A stretch of 64,000 nucleotides of DNA from Acholoe squamosa (taxonomy: Eukaryota > Annelida > Polychaeta > Phyllodocida > Polynoidae). Location: assembly GCA_949317995.1 (NCBI GenBank), contig OX439038.1:2932001-2996000 (forward strand), given 5' to 3'. The notes beneath the pieces are model-generated. The model was not told the DNA's origin, ran no database searches, and saw only the letters and a list, made by a program, of their open reading frames with translations. The position numbers and the translations under genes are program-made. Of the stretch, positions 9,321 through 20,880 are shown piece by piece. Position 1 is the first letter of the stretch; every line of letters starts with the position of its first letter.

Positions 9321-9469
9321 CAGATGAGGCATGCCTCCAGTGGTAAATACAGACCATAAAACAGGTCAATATGAGCAGTGTTTAATATTTAGCATATTTT
9401 ACAACCTGAAATGGAATGACTTCTGTGATATCTTCAGTGATGCATCATTGACAAACACCAAAATACATC

Positions 9470-9680
9470 ATGCCACATCCATCTTGCCCCATAGCTATGA
9501 TGCATTCTTGCATCAGCAGGCTTTTTAGTTAAACTGTTAATGTCCTGATTGTGACTTTTAGAAATCATGTATGTCGGGACACTATCTCACAAACAGGCAT
9601 TATCCCTCAAACAGTGCATGTTTGAAGGATAGTGTCATATGTTGGGACACTATCCCTCAAATGTGGCATTAAAGAACAAA
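9470..9680. repeat. Fold-back fragment and GGGACACTATC hairpin repeats
   Basis: 9500-9535 carries the TGATGCATTCTTGCATCAGCAGGC arm of the fold-back family. From 9570 to 9665 the string GGGACACTATC(C/T)C(T)CA occurs twice in direct orientation and once inverted (GGATAGTGTC), which gives a small stem-forming array. Confidence 0.5.
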
Positions 9681-9740
9681 TGACACTAGATCACATTGAA
9701 CCATTAGGTAGAAGGGGTTGTCATTGTGTTATAGAAACCT

Positions 9741-9825
<85 letters not shown>
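9741..9825. repeat. Compound (CA)10(TA)~32 microsatellite
   Basis: CA units occupy 9741-9760, followed by uninterrupted TA units to 9825. Confidence 0.95.
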
Positions 9826-9828
<3 letters not shown>

Positions 9829-9969
9829 AGACCAAATGTCCACTAGACATATTGAGCCATACCATACCATATATATAGAATTTGGTCAACAGAAGCAAAG
9901 TGGACTGTTGGTTTAAGGAGAGGCAACATTGCCAATCTTTAATATCCATTTGCCAAAGTAGGCAACATG

Positions 9970-10860
9970 TGGAGAGAAATATCCACACCCCTACAAATCA
10001 CTGTCTTGGCTGAGCTTTGTCAATCACCTTCTACCGATTCAGATGCTTAGTTTGAATTCACAGCACACTTTCCTTTTAAGTAGATTGACAGAGTGGGACA
10101 AGAAGAGTGAAGACCCTTGATGTGCTCCGCGTACGCACACTGTGAAAAAGAACTGTTGAATCTACACGGGATCCTTGCACAACCACTGTAATTGTATTGC
10201 AGTGAATAAGTGTAGTTTCTACAATGAAACCCCAGGTGGCAGTATGGTGGTACAAGGAATGACGGATCTCTGGCTAAGTTTGGACGAGGTTTTTGCCATT
10301 ATTTGGACAAAATTATTTTTGCAGCACAGTATAAACATACACTATGGGGGCCAGCCTAAGCACCAATCACATAAATTTCAATACTCTCTAAGCCCTGTCC
10401 CTTATTTCAGATGGATGCTTATTTGAATACAGTGCTTAAAATTGGTTTCAATATCCCCTTACCCAAGTAATTACCAAGAACTACAGCTAAAAGTACTAAA
10501 AGGTGAACCCTTGAGGATATTCTAATAGTTTGCTGTTTATAATTTGCCTTTACTTCCACAGTGAAGTAACAATTCTAAAGCAATTGTTAATATCATTCTG
10601 ATATATATTCTATGGAGTACCTATTGGGATACCTATTTTTCTTCAAGTCAGAATGTTTAATTTGAGATATGTCTCTTTTTAGGAACTTTTAAGACTCACA
10701 GAGAGAAGTTAAAGTTGTAATGCTGGTATTTTAAGAGATAGTCATGAAGACTTTCTACACCAGCTTTCACGCTTGTATCACAATTTTCACGATTTTTTAT
10801 TAAAATGACCTGTTATCTGCGCCACTATATTTGTTTTCTCAAGTCTGAGTGTTTTACTTC
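9970..10860 (+). repeat. R1 dispersed repeat, full copy containing a MITE-C member
   Basis: It starts near CCCCTACAAATCACTGTC at 9989. It matches 23212-23760 over most of its length, including GATGCTTAGTTTGAATTC, the MITE-C insertion (10138-10326) and the downstream AGAGAGAAGTTAAAGTTG block near 10700. Other copies are near 31600-31760, 38805-38960 and, inverted, 41985-42240. Confidence 0.7.
10138..10326 (-). mobile_element. MITE-C copy inside R1
   Basis: The left end is CACTGTGAAAAAGAACTGTT and the right end decays near TTATTTTTGCAGCA. The interior core CTACAATGAAACCCCAGGTGGCAGTATGG is the reverse complement of the core in the 60140-60377 element (CACTGCCACGTGGGGTTTC). Confidence 0.65.
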
Positions 10861-12015
10861 AGATATGCTTCTTTGAAGGAACTATCTAGGGCAGGGACAA
10901 AAAGGAAGATCAATAGATAGTAATAGTGGGTTTTATGAGGGACAAAAAGGCATCAAAGTCTAAAGCTGTGAGAACATTACAAAATTATTCTTTTGAACTT
11001 TGAATATTTCACCCAAGACATGGCCTCTTTTTAGGAACTGTAAATCTTAAAGACGCAGAAGGAACAGAAAGATGCACTGGTAATAGTCGGTTTGTGAAGA
11101 ACTACAAGGACATAAAGGCGTTATGCTCTGACTCTGTATTTCATAGATGGAATGGGGACATGACATTTTCTTTTGAACTGGAACTATTTCACCCAAGACA
11201 TGCACTTTTGGGTTTATGAGACATCAAGGTCTTAGGATGGGACAACCAAATTTCATAAATGGAAAAAGGACATGTTTTCATTTTAAATGATCACCTATAA
11301 AGATGATTTTGTCATGATACTTGGAAACTTTATTCCAAAATTGTGGATGTGCATACTAATGGAGCTTTAATCGATACCCATGGTAAACTCCAGCTGAAGC
11401 TTAGCTTTATTCCCATAATGTAAATTGATTGTAATGGTTATTATCTGCTCAAAATGACAACCCTAAAATCAGTACTTACAAAACCTTCTTGTTATCTAGC
11501 AATTTTAGAACCATCATTCAGAATCAAATTTCTTTTTCGAGGCAGCAGCAGACAAAAGAAAGGTCAAGGGTCCACCCTCTACTAACTCTGGAAATGAAAT
11601 TGGTTTCTTGGGAAAGACTAGTAGTCATGTAAAGGCTGTTAGGATGGACTGTTATATTCCAAACATGTCTGAGTAGGTACTTGCTTGCTGGGAGACATGC
11701 CTTTGTCAAAGGAATAACGAGGGTTACGGACGTTACATACATAGGCTACCCACATAAAACAGTACTATGGACATAGAGAAGGGGACACTTCCATCTGTTT
11801 GATGGGGAAATAAATGTGCAGAGATAACTCTTGGTTTCCATGGCTACCACTTGTATCATTCAGGGACAGAACTGAATGCTTCTTTGACAGCACATATAGA
11901 GAAGCATAACTGTGTATACAATTTCATTTTATCGACATTCTATCAAAGGTTTGAAAAGGTCCTAATATAGAATGCAACTATTTCGCAAAACTTTCAAGTC
12001 GTTTAACCTCGTAAT
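10861..12015. repeat. Diverged ~160-190 bp repeats, then unrecognised sequence
   Basis: Blocks with TTTGAA/TTCAAG, CACCCAAGACATG, TTTTTAGGAACT and AAGG-ACATAAAGGC strings recur near 10675, 10874, 11028 and 11180. They look like a decayed tandem array. From about 11300 to 12015 I see nothing. Confidence 0.4.
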
Positions 12016-12019
12016 AATC

Positions 12020-12130
12020 ACAAATGCAGGAGCGCATCATGCTAAATGGACCTGATGATGCACGAATGCAGTGCCTCTGCATCTGCTTGCCAGTACTTCA
12101 TTTAAACAGAGTGTATGTGCCACTTAGGAT
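12020..12130. mobile_element. Fold-back repeat fragment (TGCATCATG family)
   Basis: Contains AATGCAGGAGCGCATCATGC, TGATGATGCACGAATG and GCTTGCCAGTACTTCATTTA, diverged from the arms of the copies at 22.4 and 48.6 kb. Confidence 0.5.
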
Positions 12131-12264
12131 CATTGGCAGGAATATAGCATTGGTAAGTTACAACTGAAGAAATATATATTTATGAGAAAAGGACCCTTAA
12201 AGGTTTAAGTCCAAGAAAGGACCATTTGACCTCAGACACATACACATGTCTCACTGTAGATGGA

Positions 12265-12540
12265 AAAGAGAGGAGGCTGACTAGGACTTTGATAGGAGGT
12301 CCTAAAATAGATGTCAAGAAAAACACAGATAAATCCACTTACTGCCTACCTGGGAGGGTTACTAAGGAGTGAAACAGTGATTTGGGACTGGTTGGGGCTG
12401 GGGCTGGGGCTGGTTGGCTGTGACCCATCCCATCCATTGTGGAAGGAAGTGACTAGCAGTAATCAAGTAAAGCTTTTTCGACAGCTACATCCTTGCACTT
12501 ACATGCTTCCATGTGGCCCTTTGAATGCTGAGCCGTAACC
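12265..12540 (+). repeat. R2 dispersed repeat, copy 1
   Basis: Shares GAGGCTGACTAGGACTTTGA, GGAGGTCCTAAA, GAGGGT-ACTA and GTGA-ACAGTGATTT strings with 32379-32545 and 41280-41480. It includes a GGGGCT triplet repeat at about 12395-12412. Confidence 0.65.
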
Positions 12541-13015
12541 ATCCTACAACATGACACAAGAGAACCTCTCTGTTGATAGTGATCTGTGCCAGTGGCCACA
12601 TGTCAGTGACAGTGATTCCTCAGAAATGGTGATTGCATTTCTAATGAGACGCTAGCGGCTGTATTCTTTCATTCCTTTTTTTTCATTATTCATTGCCTTC
12701 TATAAGAATAGAACCATCCCCTTTGGTAATCTCTGCCTAAAGCCATGTGTCCTTACAGGCAACAGGCTACTCCTTGAAAGGTTGACATTATGCACCGATC
12801 TGTTCTGGCCAAGTGTCTTTGTCAGTGATTCCCTGGTGTGATGCCTCCATCTACCTATCATCCACCTCCTAAGCCAATATTCATTGATCAGCCCAAAGTA
12901 GAAAAATGGCCATTGTAGCAACCCATGTTTATTAATGATGCAGTAGATTTATCTGACCCCTTTTCCTACTTACATGGTGCCTCTTGTTATTTAAAGGCTA
13001 TTTATGGCTATTTAC
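12541..13015. other. Non-coding stretch, nothing recognised
   Basis: No repeat partner in the window and no convincing open frame. Confidence 0.35.
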
Positions 13016-13024
13016 TTAGTTCAA

Positions 13025-13165
13025 CACCTGCGTTATGACCCATTCTACTATCGACCACTCATGTTATCGATTGTTTCCTGTGTCTGAGAAAGTATAAAAA
13101 GGATTGCCTGATAAATGATGCCTTAATCACTCATAGGCAATTGCCCAGTTCAGTTCATCACTCAC
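13025..13165 (+). promoter_or_regulatory. TATA-bearing repeat, copy 1 (possible solo-LTR core)
   Basis: The stretch TATGACCCATTCTACTATCG to CATAGGCAATTG is shared with 25935-26042 at roughly 85% identity. Both copies keep a TATAAAAAGGA TATA box followed, at a plausible start-site distance, by CTTAAT-CTCATAGG. Conservation of a promoter core in two dispersed copies suggests an LTR or other element promoter. No LTR ends were identified. Confidence 0.4.
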
Positions 13166-13551
13166 GTTAAAAGGTACAGGCTATCTGCAATCATCTTTAA
13201 AGACTGGTGGAATCCAGGCCCTTTAGTGCTTCTATAGAGGACAAAATGAACTAGCTTTTTACTTGAACTATGAAAGCTGACTTCAAAGATATAAGGATAT
13301 CTGCTGATTCCTGAGGTCCCCACATGCAGACCAACATTAGCAAATTTCAGTTCAGATATTGCACCTATATTTATTCCTGCATGTCATTCAGTGTGAAAGA
13401 AGGGTACCTGCATTAATATCATAAGGGATTCTAAGATCAAAGTGGTCATGTCGGCTCATACCTGACGTCCCAAACCAGTGCTTTAAAAGGGCAGTTTACC
13501 TTGTTTGTTCCAGAGACCAGAGCCCTGCACTATGAGTAATATCTAACGTAG

Positions 13552-13713
13552 GTGACAGATAAAAAAATTGTATTTCCTCTACCAAGGACTGTTAGAAGGC
13601 ATTTCAAGAGATCCCCTTATTACAGAGGGACTGTATTATGGGATGTGCTGCCTGAGGAAGTGCAAAAGGCAACAACCAAGGTTAAATTTAAAGAAGGAAT
13701 AAAAAAAACTTGA
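13552..13713 (+). pseudogene. C-terminal fragment of a non-LTR retrotransposon reverse transcriptase
   Basis: The frame from 13552 to the TGA at 13711-13713 gives 53 residues. It contains LPRTVRRHF, RSPYYRGTVLWDVLP, EEVQKA and KFKEGIKK. This order (R-S-x-x-Y-R-G-x-x-L-W-x-x-L-P, then a short helix, then F-K near the end) is typical of the C terminus after the RT domain in CR1/L2/Rex-type non-LTR elements. The catalytic RT domain is not visible upstream, which is expected for a 5'-truncated copy. The A-rich tract near 13701 overlaps the end. The family label is from memory and not checked. Confidence 0.5.
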
Positions 13714-14814
13714 TGTAAGGTCTTTGCTAAAGAAAGAATATAATTGATTTGATGAAGAGGTTGGTTTTGTTGATGAGCCATCATGAAAGTGTAATATTGG
13801 CTATGAATAATTAATATTATTTGAAGGTCTCTTTTGTACTGTAATTTAAAATTAATTATCAGTTAGGTATTGATGTCACTTACCCTAATTATTCTGTCCA
13901 TTCAATACATTGTACAGCATTACTTTTATAAATATTAATATATTGCTATTTACAACTAATGTTTATTGGTTTCACAGCATTCATATAGGATTGTGTCTTT
14001 CTCTTGTGTATCCACATGTACTTGTACATGTACATGTCTGAGTCCTCTGCTTAAATTGAAACTTCTGAAAATGCTGTTATCTGTTATGATCAATCCCTTA
14101 ATATCAATATCAATATTATGTATGCTATTATTGTTATTGATACAATTATTAGCATAAATGTATATGTCAATAATAACCCTCTATTACTACCAATGCCATG
14201 ACAATATTCACTGATATATACTTATATCACTGAAAATGTACCAAATGTTTTATAGCAAAATTTAAATGAAACTAACCCTTCATTGGTGCAATAAACATGT
14301 CCAACAAAAAAAATAGAATGGTTATGGAGGTGCCGAGATTACTGACCTTCAATGAACCCTGCTTTTGAGATGTATACTACTGCAGCCTTTTTTTTAAAAT
14401 AATATGATAACTATTGCATTGATTTTACCAGCACAATCACTCCAATGGCTGGATTGGCATCTCTCAACACCCCAGGTTGCAAGGAAACATTGGGTCAATG
14501 TCGGCTTATATTGGGCTAATGTCGCCTCATATTGGCCAATCATAGACAAGCATGGCCCCATGCTCCAGTACTGATTAGGTTAGTATTACTAGACCTCATC
14601 ATATCACACCAAAAGTATCTACTGAAATATAAAAAGAGCTTAACTATACAGAGCAGTTTGAGTGTCGCCAGTCATACCTCCATATATAGTGCTCAGTACA
14701 TTGTCCCCAAACACTTATGCTGAGCAAACATGATTTAGTATAATTGTGCCGTATGATTTAAGATGTTGTAAGTCACATTTGCTTTGTCAAATTATACTAT
14801 GTTGAGAAATCCAC
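13714..14814. other. AT-rich non-coding stretch
   Basis: Holds a TACATGT-rich string near 14015-14038 and two GTCGGCTTATATTGGGC-like units near 14500-14535. No gene is seen. Confidence 0.4.
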
Positions 14815-14995
14815 TACTAGTTGGCAATAGTGTGATCTACTACCAAGGGGCAAATTCTACCCAGATGCTTCCAGATAATTGCAGATGATAGAAGTGGGAT
14901 TGAGACCTTCATGTTAGGTCCATGTAGTGTGCCAAATGACTTCTCTCCAAGCTTATAGTAGGTACCCCAATAATGTTTCAAAAACATAACACAGG
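14815..14995 (+). repeat. R3 repeat, diverged copy
   Basis: TTGGCAATAGTGTGATCTACTACCAAG through CCAGATAATTGCAGATGATAGAAGTGGGA to TCCAAGCTTATAG matches the distal part of both tandem-duplication units (28234-28414 and 29242-29422). Confidence 0.7.
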
Positions 14996-16635
14996 TAGTT
15001 GAAACACTATTCATTAGAAAGCCTGATAAGTCTAAAATCCAATTGTATAAGTCTGGTCAAGATCCATTGGGAACTTGTTACAGGATGACAGTTTCCATGA
15101 GTGAAGGTTTGCCCTAAAATTGACACCTTTTGTTCATAGCCACTGGAACAGTTTGTGGATGATCATACAGCAAAAGCATTATAGATATAATGTAAGGAAA
15201 CATTGTACTCATACTCTTTGATATCGGCACTAGAAGGAAATCGATTTGAACTACATTCACATGCATACAAATTTGACCAGGGAACCTCCAAACCTGCAAA
15301 ATCATTCAATAATACCAAACTAACAACTTGTGTGGATAACCATTCTGTTACTTTCAGGCTTATACAACGTGATAAATATTTAGGTCAGGTGTAAAGAATT
15401 TCATACATGGTATCTCCAATATATGGAGGAATGCTCAACTTTTTGACACCTATTTACACAGCAATTATCCGATATTAAATGTGTGAAATTGACAAAATTA
15501 CTAAAAAACAGAGATTCATAGTTTTGTCTTAGAAGCATATTAGACTATGCAATAAGATGGGCTATAGAATTTTAACTACTAGTCTGATTGCTTTCAAATC
15601 TGAAACATGAATGCTATGTACAAAACTCTCTTTGTACAACCATCAAAGGTATGCAATGATACAGACTGAGGGGTCTCCTGGTGGCAAATAGGGGACAAAA
15701 TGCAGAGGTTCCTGAAATCAACCCTATGAAACAAACCCATTTATTAGCTCATAAGGCTGAACCCCATAAAATAGTCCTATAGTTTGGGACAAGGGGACTC
15801 AGACCCTTTTCAGATGGGGTCTGCCATTTCTGTATCTTTATCCATTTGACTTCTGGGGCCTTGGGAAGATGAGGCTCTTTTTGTAAAAACACAGCACTCC
15901 TACACGGAGTGGAGCAGCTACCTCCCAAAGCAATATCTCTGGCTGTCCAAGGATCTCTGCCAAACAAGACACCTGTGCCAAAGGTTGGGATTAGCTTGCC
16001 ACCTGCTCCACCTAGCTGATTCTGTTTACACAACATTGTGGTTTAATGGCTGCCCTTCTTTGTCCCACATTTTTCGTTCTCTATCTATCACATTTCCTAG
16101 ATTATCACATCAATCGGATCAATATTAAATCTATCCCTTGTAAGCTCGTAATCATTGTGAAATATGGATTATATTGGAGAGAAACTTGTTCCATTAGATG
16201 ATTCTTTTTCCATTTACCTCTTCCTCCTTGCAAGCTAGATCTTAAGAATGAATGATCAGTTCTATCATTGTTGGTAAGGATTAACCTTTTAATAATCACG
16301 ATCACAGGCATTAAGTTTACCAACTTGTCTTAATGGCAATATCTCTGTCTGTCCAAGTAGATTATAGCCTGATGAGCCAATTCTAAACAAGCTCACATCC
16401 TAATTACACAGGAGCGTATCAGGATGGGAAGATGTGCCGAGAACGTGTTCAAGCTAATTGTGACTGAGTGCTACTTACATTGGCGCCACTCCACAATCAG
16501 TACAAGATTAACGGAGGGGTGTCTCTGCTTATTGGTTGGATAGGGAGTGGAGTTGGATAGAGAGTGACCATTATTTACCAGTAAGAAACGCTATGATTTT
16601 TTCTTTCCCTCCCTTTATGGTGGCCAACCCAATGG
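14996..16635. other. Mostly unrecognised sequence; R3 tail at 15975-16030
   Basis: GCCAAAGGTTGGGATTAGCTTGCCACCTGCTCC near 15978 matches the sequence just after the second tandem-duplication unit (29413-29450). The rest shows no gene or repeat partner. Confidence 0.4.
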
Positions 16636-17290
16636 AGGCACTGAAACTTTTACACCCCTCTTACAAGAGGGGTCAAACGTTTATACTCCCCTCTGAATGA
16701 TAACCCCTCCCTAATAGTCTTTTTCAGAAATACTATTACAGAATCAGTAAATACACGATTTCTGTTCCCTCCATCCAGGGTAATACAAATTGACATTTTC
16801 CTAGAGTATGGGCTCATTTTCCCAACTCCCAGAAGTCAGCTGAAAGTGCCTCATGTACATGTCTAATTTTGCAACTTAATCCACTCTTCCGTTAGAAATA
16901 GTTCTGTGAAAAATCCATAGCTAAATCTGAGGCTTGGAAGGGACTAATAAACTTTATAGGCAAAATCTACCATTGTTGAGAACTGACGAATGGCTTTTCA
17001 ATTTTTAATATAATGAGAAACATGAGATTAGAAAGACAATTCCAATACCTTATATGGAGACTCCCTTAAATAATGTTACAGCAGTAGAGACTCTCACCTG
17101 AAAAAATAGAAAGAAATACATGTAAACAAGCATGTATATAAGCTGAAGCCCAGCAGAACTTTTATATTAACACAGAACAACTCTTTCAATGGAATGGTAT
17201 TCTCAACATAGACTCTGTTGGACTTTCGGCGGCTTCTGCTGAAGGTCACTTTCGGTATCTCATGAGGTCACTTATATCTGAGACCTCTAG
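16636..17290 (+). repeat. R4 dispersed repeat, copy 1
   Basis: 16890-17075 is the reverse complement of about 29590-29760. Shared strings are CCATAGCTAAATCTGAGG, GATGAATGG/GACGAATGGCTTTTCAA and CCTTATATGGAGACT. 17140-17260 also matches 20707-20870 (CAGAACAACTCTTTCAAT). Confidence 0.6.
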
Positions 17291-18738
17291 GGCGTACTGA
17301 CATCTTACCCTGAGATTCTGAGATTCCGCTTTGACTTTGACAGTGGATAGAGCTATGTGCATAGAAACATTATGTTAAATTTCAATGAACACCCTTCCTT
17401 TAACCGCTTCTGTTTATGCATGATCAAGATGGTGACAATAACCTCAGCATAGCTCACTCTATATTTCATTGGCACCCTGATGGGTAGCTTGGAGATGGAC
17501 ATCAGGTATTGATGGTATGTAACTTTGTTATGCAGTAGTCAATTCAATAAGGAGCCAGAAATCATGTTCATATATGTAATTTAGAGTTTATCTGGCTCTA
17601 AAAATCATGAAATAATTGTTCTTTTCTTTATCCTGGAAGGACACATAAAATAAGGAGTCGATGCTTATTATATCAATTACTGTAATAGACTGATACAATG
17701 CTAGCTTTTAACCTACCAGGGGTAGTTTGTAGTGCACCCCTGGTCTATAAGACTGACCTTCTAATTTGTATATCACTTGTCTGCACAGCATTCATATTTT
17801 GGATTATACAATGAATGCTGATGCAATTATTCATATCACCATGCAATATTTGGAGTGCTGACATAGGCCTATACATAGGATCAAACACAGGAAGCGCTGT
17901 ATAAAGCCTTGTAGAGATTCCAGAAATCTGTTTTGCCATTGATCATTTGTTCCCCATAGAACAAAATGTGTAAGGAATGATCCACACAAGGAGGTTGGTG
18001 AAGTTTGTGTGCTTGTGAAATGGGATTGTATTTGTGGAGTGTATATTCATCATGAATTCACCAAAATGACAGAGAGGCTCCATGTCAAAAGTTCACACAA
18101 GTAAAAGGGGCGCATGACCAGATGTCAACTTTGTGTAAGCAATGCTGCAAATAAGTGCAGTGCATAAGGAGGATCTCAAAAGCGCATATATATGTAAATA
18201 GCAGCCTAAAGACAACTCACATACCATCTTTATGAGAGAAATAGTCAGGTACAGCCATATATTCATACTTTCTCTATCGACTGAGCTATACTCATGCAGA
18301 TTACTTGTTGTCTTTGATGTTAACTAACCTTGCCTGACAAGAACACAATAGGACCACATGGCGTTTCTGCATGTACATTACACCACATGTTGTCAGTGAT
18401 GGTAGCCTACCATGCCTGATAAGGACAAATTAAACTCTTTTTAATTTTTTCCTACTTTATATGCCTCTGTGCTTAATGAATTTGGATGCTATAAGGTAAT
18501 ACTTTATAAATCACCATTTAAAAGGTAGCAAACATTGCATTCTCGTTCCAGTATAGATTATACTGTATCATAGAGCCAAATGCCTTCCCGTTTGTACAAT
18601 AGAAATACCCACACCTACCAACAAATGTTGAGAATGTCACATAGCTCCCCTAAACAAACATGTTATCAAGTCAGCAGAGTCAATGAGTCAGCTAATATAG
18701 ACATTGAGCACTGCAAGGCCTCTTTAGCCCATTTGTGG
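17291..18738. other. Non-coding stretch, nothing recognised
   Basis: Unique AT-rich sequence without repeat partners that I could see. Confidence 0.35.
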
Positions 18739-19085
18739 CAGGGGCGTAGGAAAATGGGGGGCCAGGGGGGCCTGGGCCCCCCAATCATGAAGAAGGTAGG
18801 GCCTGAGTATGTCTGGGCCCCCCCCCAATATTTTCCAAGAACCCATAAACACAATAGAAAAGAAGCTAAAACTTTACATCTCAAATAAGATTATTATGGT
18901 GATGTCATAGGGAGAATGGGGGTCTGAGCCTAAAGTCAGATCCAAAATTTACCAAAATTCACTTTTCTATATGAATTCTAAATATGCATATATAGATGCG
19001 ATCATGCATCAGCCGACAATTCAAGGTGGTCGCGATGGTGCCCTCGCCGGGCCCCCCCAATGAAGATTTGCTTCCTATGCCTCTG
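18739..19085. mobile_element. hAT-like non-autonomous element
   Basis: The left end CAGGGGCGTAGGAA and the right end, read in reverse, CAGAGGCATAGGAA match with two differences. Both ends are followed inwards by long G or C runs (GGGGGGCC...GGGCCCCCC, and GGGCCCCCCC). The CAGGGGCG start is typical of hAT-type termini. I found no clean 8-bp duplication, only TTTGTGG and TGTGTGG-like flanks. No transposase is present. Confidence 0.6.
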
Positions 19086-19715
19086 TGTGGACAGCACTAA
19101 CCAGGACCTAAACTTTAACCCCTCATGACTCATTTAAATATGGTAAGAGGACATTAGACTACAGGTACATATACATGATTTATCATAGTACTAAGAATAG
19201 AAGTCTGACAAAGACTACAAAATGAGGTGCTAAATCGGCCATTCTGGAGAATGGAGATTAATCTACTTGGTATGTACTAGGTGCTTAAAACACATTGCCC
19301 ATTATATGTTAGAAATATGTGCCTACATGCAGGAGTCAGAGAGCATCATTTAATGCAAACAGCCACTGTGAAGGATGTAGCCATGTCCTTGCCAGTACTT
19401 TGGTCCCTAATAGTATTTATGAAATAGATGCAACTACATTATACTACTTATAACTGTCTCTTGACGTCTCACTTTCCATAATTATGAATATATTAACTGT
19501 GCTTGAATTTGTCAGCTTTCCTAGTGAAGGGGGCGGGACATAGGGATGGTCTGTCTCACAAGTTATCCTCAAAGTAATGCTAAGACGAACAACTAGAGGA
19601 TGATTAGCTGTAGTGCTTCTACCAACAGGATTTATGCCTTTTAAACACAGTGATAGATCATGTAGTCTTACTAAGTAATTTAGCACCGCTTGATCAGTGT
19701 GTTGAGCTAGCCCTA
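19086..19715. other. Non-coding stretch
   Basis: A GCAGGAGTCAGAGAGCATCAT string near 19329 may be a decayed fold-back arm. Nothing else is seen. Confidence 0.3.
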
Positions 19716-19719
19716 GAGG

Positions 19720-20345
19720 CTTGCTACAATCCCATCTGTTCAGCACTATGCTATTGTGGACATTTGGTGACTTGTCATTTTTAGTTGATGGTTGCAATGA
19801 CAGATGCTGTCCTAAAATATTAATTCTATCTAAAGGCTTTGCCTTTACATATATCCTCTTGTGGGATCAGACTCGTAAACAGGTCTTTATCCCTATTAGT
19901 AAGTGGGAGTCACTCTTTTGTGAATGTTTGTTGTCACAGGGAAAACCCTTACATCTCTGTACAATCTATCCTTTTACCAGCCCACTTGATAGATTATAAG
20001 GCATTTAAAGGAAGGGGTATTTACCAAACTGATAGTTGATAGGCTGTAGCTGAGCCTGGCCACTCGAGTAGGGATGTAATAGTTGCTTCTTCATATCTTC
20101 ATATTCTATTCCTCTCTAATTCCCCAAATAATGCACTTCATACAGACTTCGAAGCTGGCTGTCACTTCCATCATAGAACATCATCTAACAATGAAAGGAA
20201 GCACATCTTCCAGCCTAAAGCTGAAATCAATCCCTCTTACAGATCACGGCAGGCAATGTTAGAATAGAGGGAGCGTGATGAACACTTTACCCACACACCC
20301 ACCCTAATGTTTGAGCAATCTGCTATGTTACCCAAGTGGTAGAAC
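19720..20345 (+). repeat. R5 dispersed repeat, copy 1
   Basis: It matches 29960-30610 (+) and the reverse complement of 42890-43885. Shared blocks are CCCA-CTGTTCAGCA, GATGGTTGCAATG, TGTCCTAAAATATTAAT, GGATCAGACT, CTATTAGTAAGTG and, at the end, AATCAATCCCTCTTACAG with AATAGAGGGAGCGTG. No coding potential is seen. Confidence 0.65.
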
Positions 20346-20589
20346 TGAGTCAATATAAATCTGGATATGATAATGGTGTAAATTAAAAGGGAAAATGTCT
20401 CAGAAGAAGTGGTTGTAATATCTTATTTCATTATACGGTGTCCACGCCACAAAATTGAAAGAAGCCTAATTTTGAGCATTCTTAACAACTTTAGCAGAAG
20501 CCATTGCGTACACAGAAATCTAAATGCTTAGTATCGCTAGCAATGATTCATTGACTAATCAATAGCTATGTGTGTCTTAATCTGAGTCA

Positions 20590-20880
20590 TGGAATATAAT
20601 GACTTAATAACATGAAATTAGAAAGAGGATTTTGATTCATTACATGTAGATTCCCTAATCATGTTACAGCAGGCCCGTACCTGGAATGTTCAGAAACACA
20701 TGTATAAAGGCTGAAACCAAGGGTTGCAGTACTTATACGTTACCCCAGAACAACTCTTTCAATCAAACAGTCATCTCAGCACCCATCAACCACCCCCTCC
20801 TCTAACCATTATCTCCTGGGTTAACTAGACTTGAGGCAGCTTTTGTTGAATGTCACCTTCTTTAGATCCTCCAGGGGCCA
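20590..20880 (+). repeat. R4 dispersed repeat, fragment
   Basis: AACATGAAATTAGAAAGAGGATTTTG, GTTACAGCAGG and CAGAACAACTCTTTCAATC match 17020-17200 in diverged form. Confidence 0.5.

Noticed and set aside
18739..19085. Clean 8-bp hAT target duplication
   Set aside because: The flanks TTTGTGG and TGTGTGG are only similar and do not align at the same offset from the ends, so I did not claim it.
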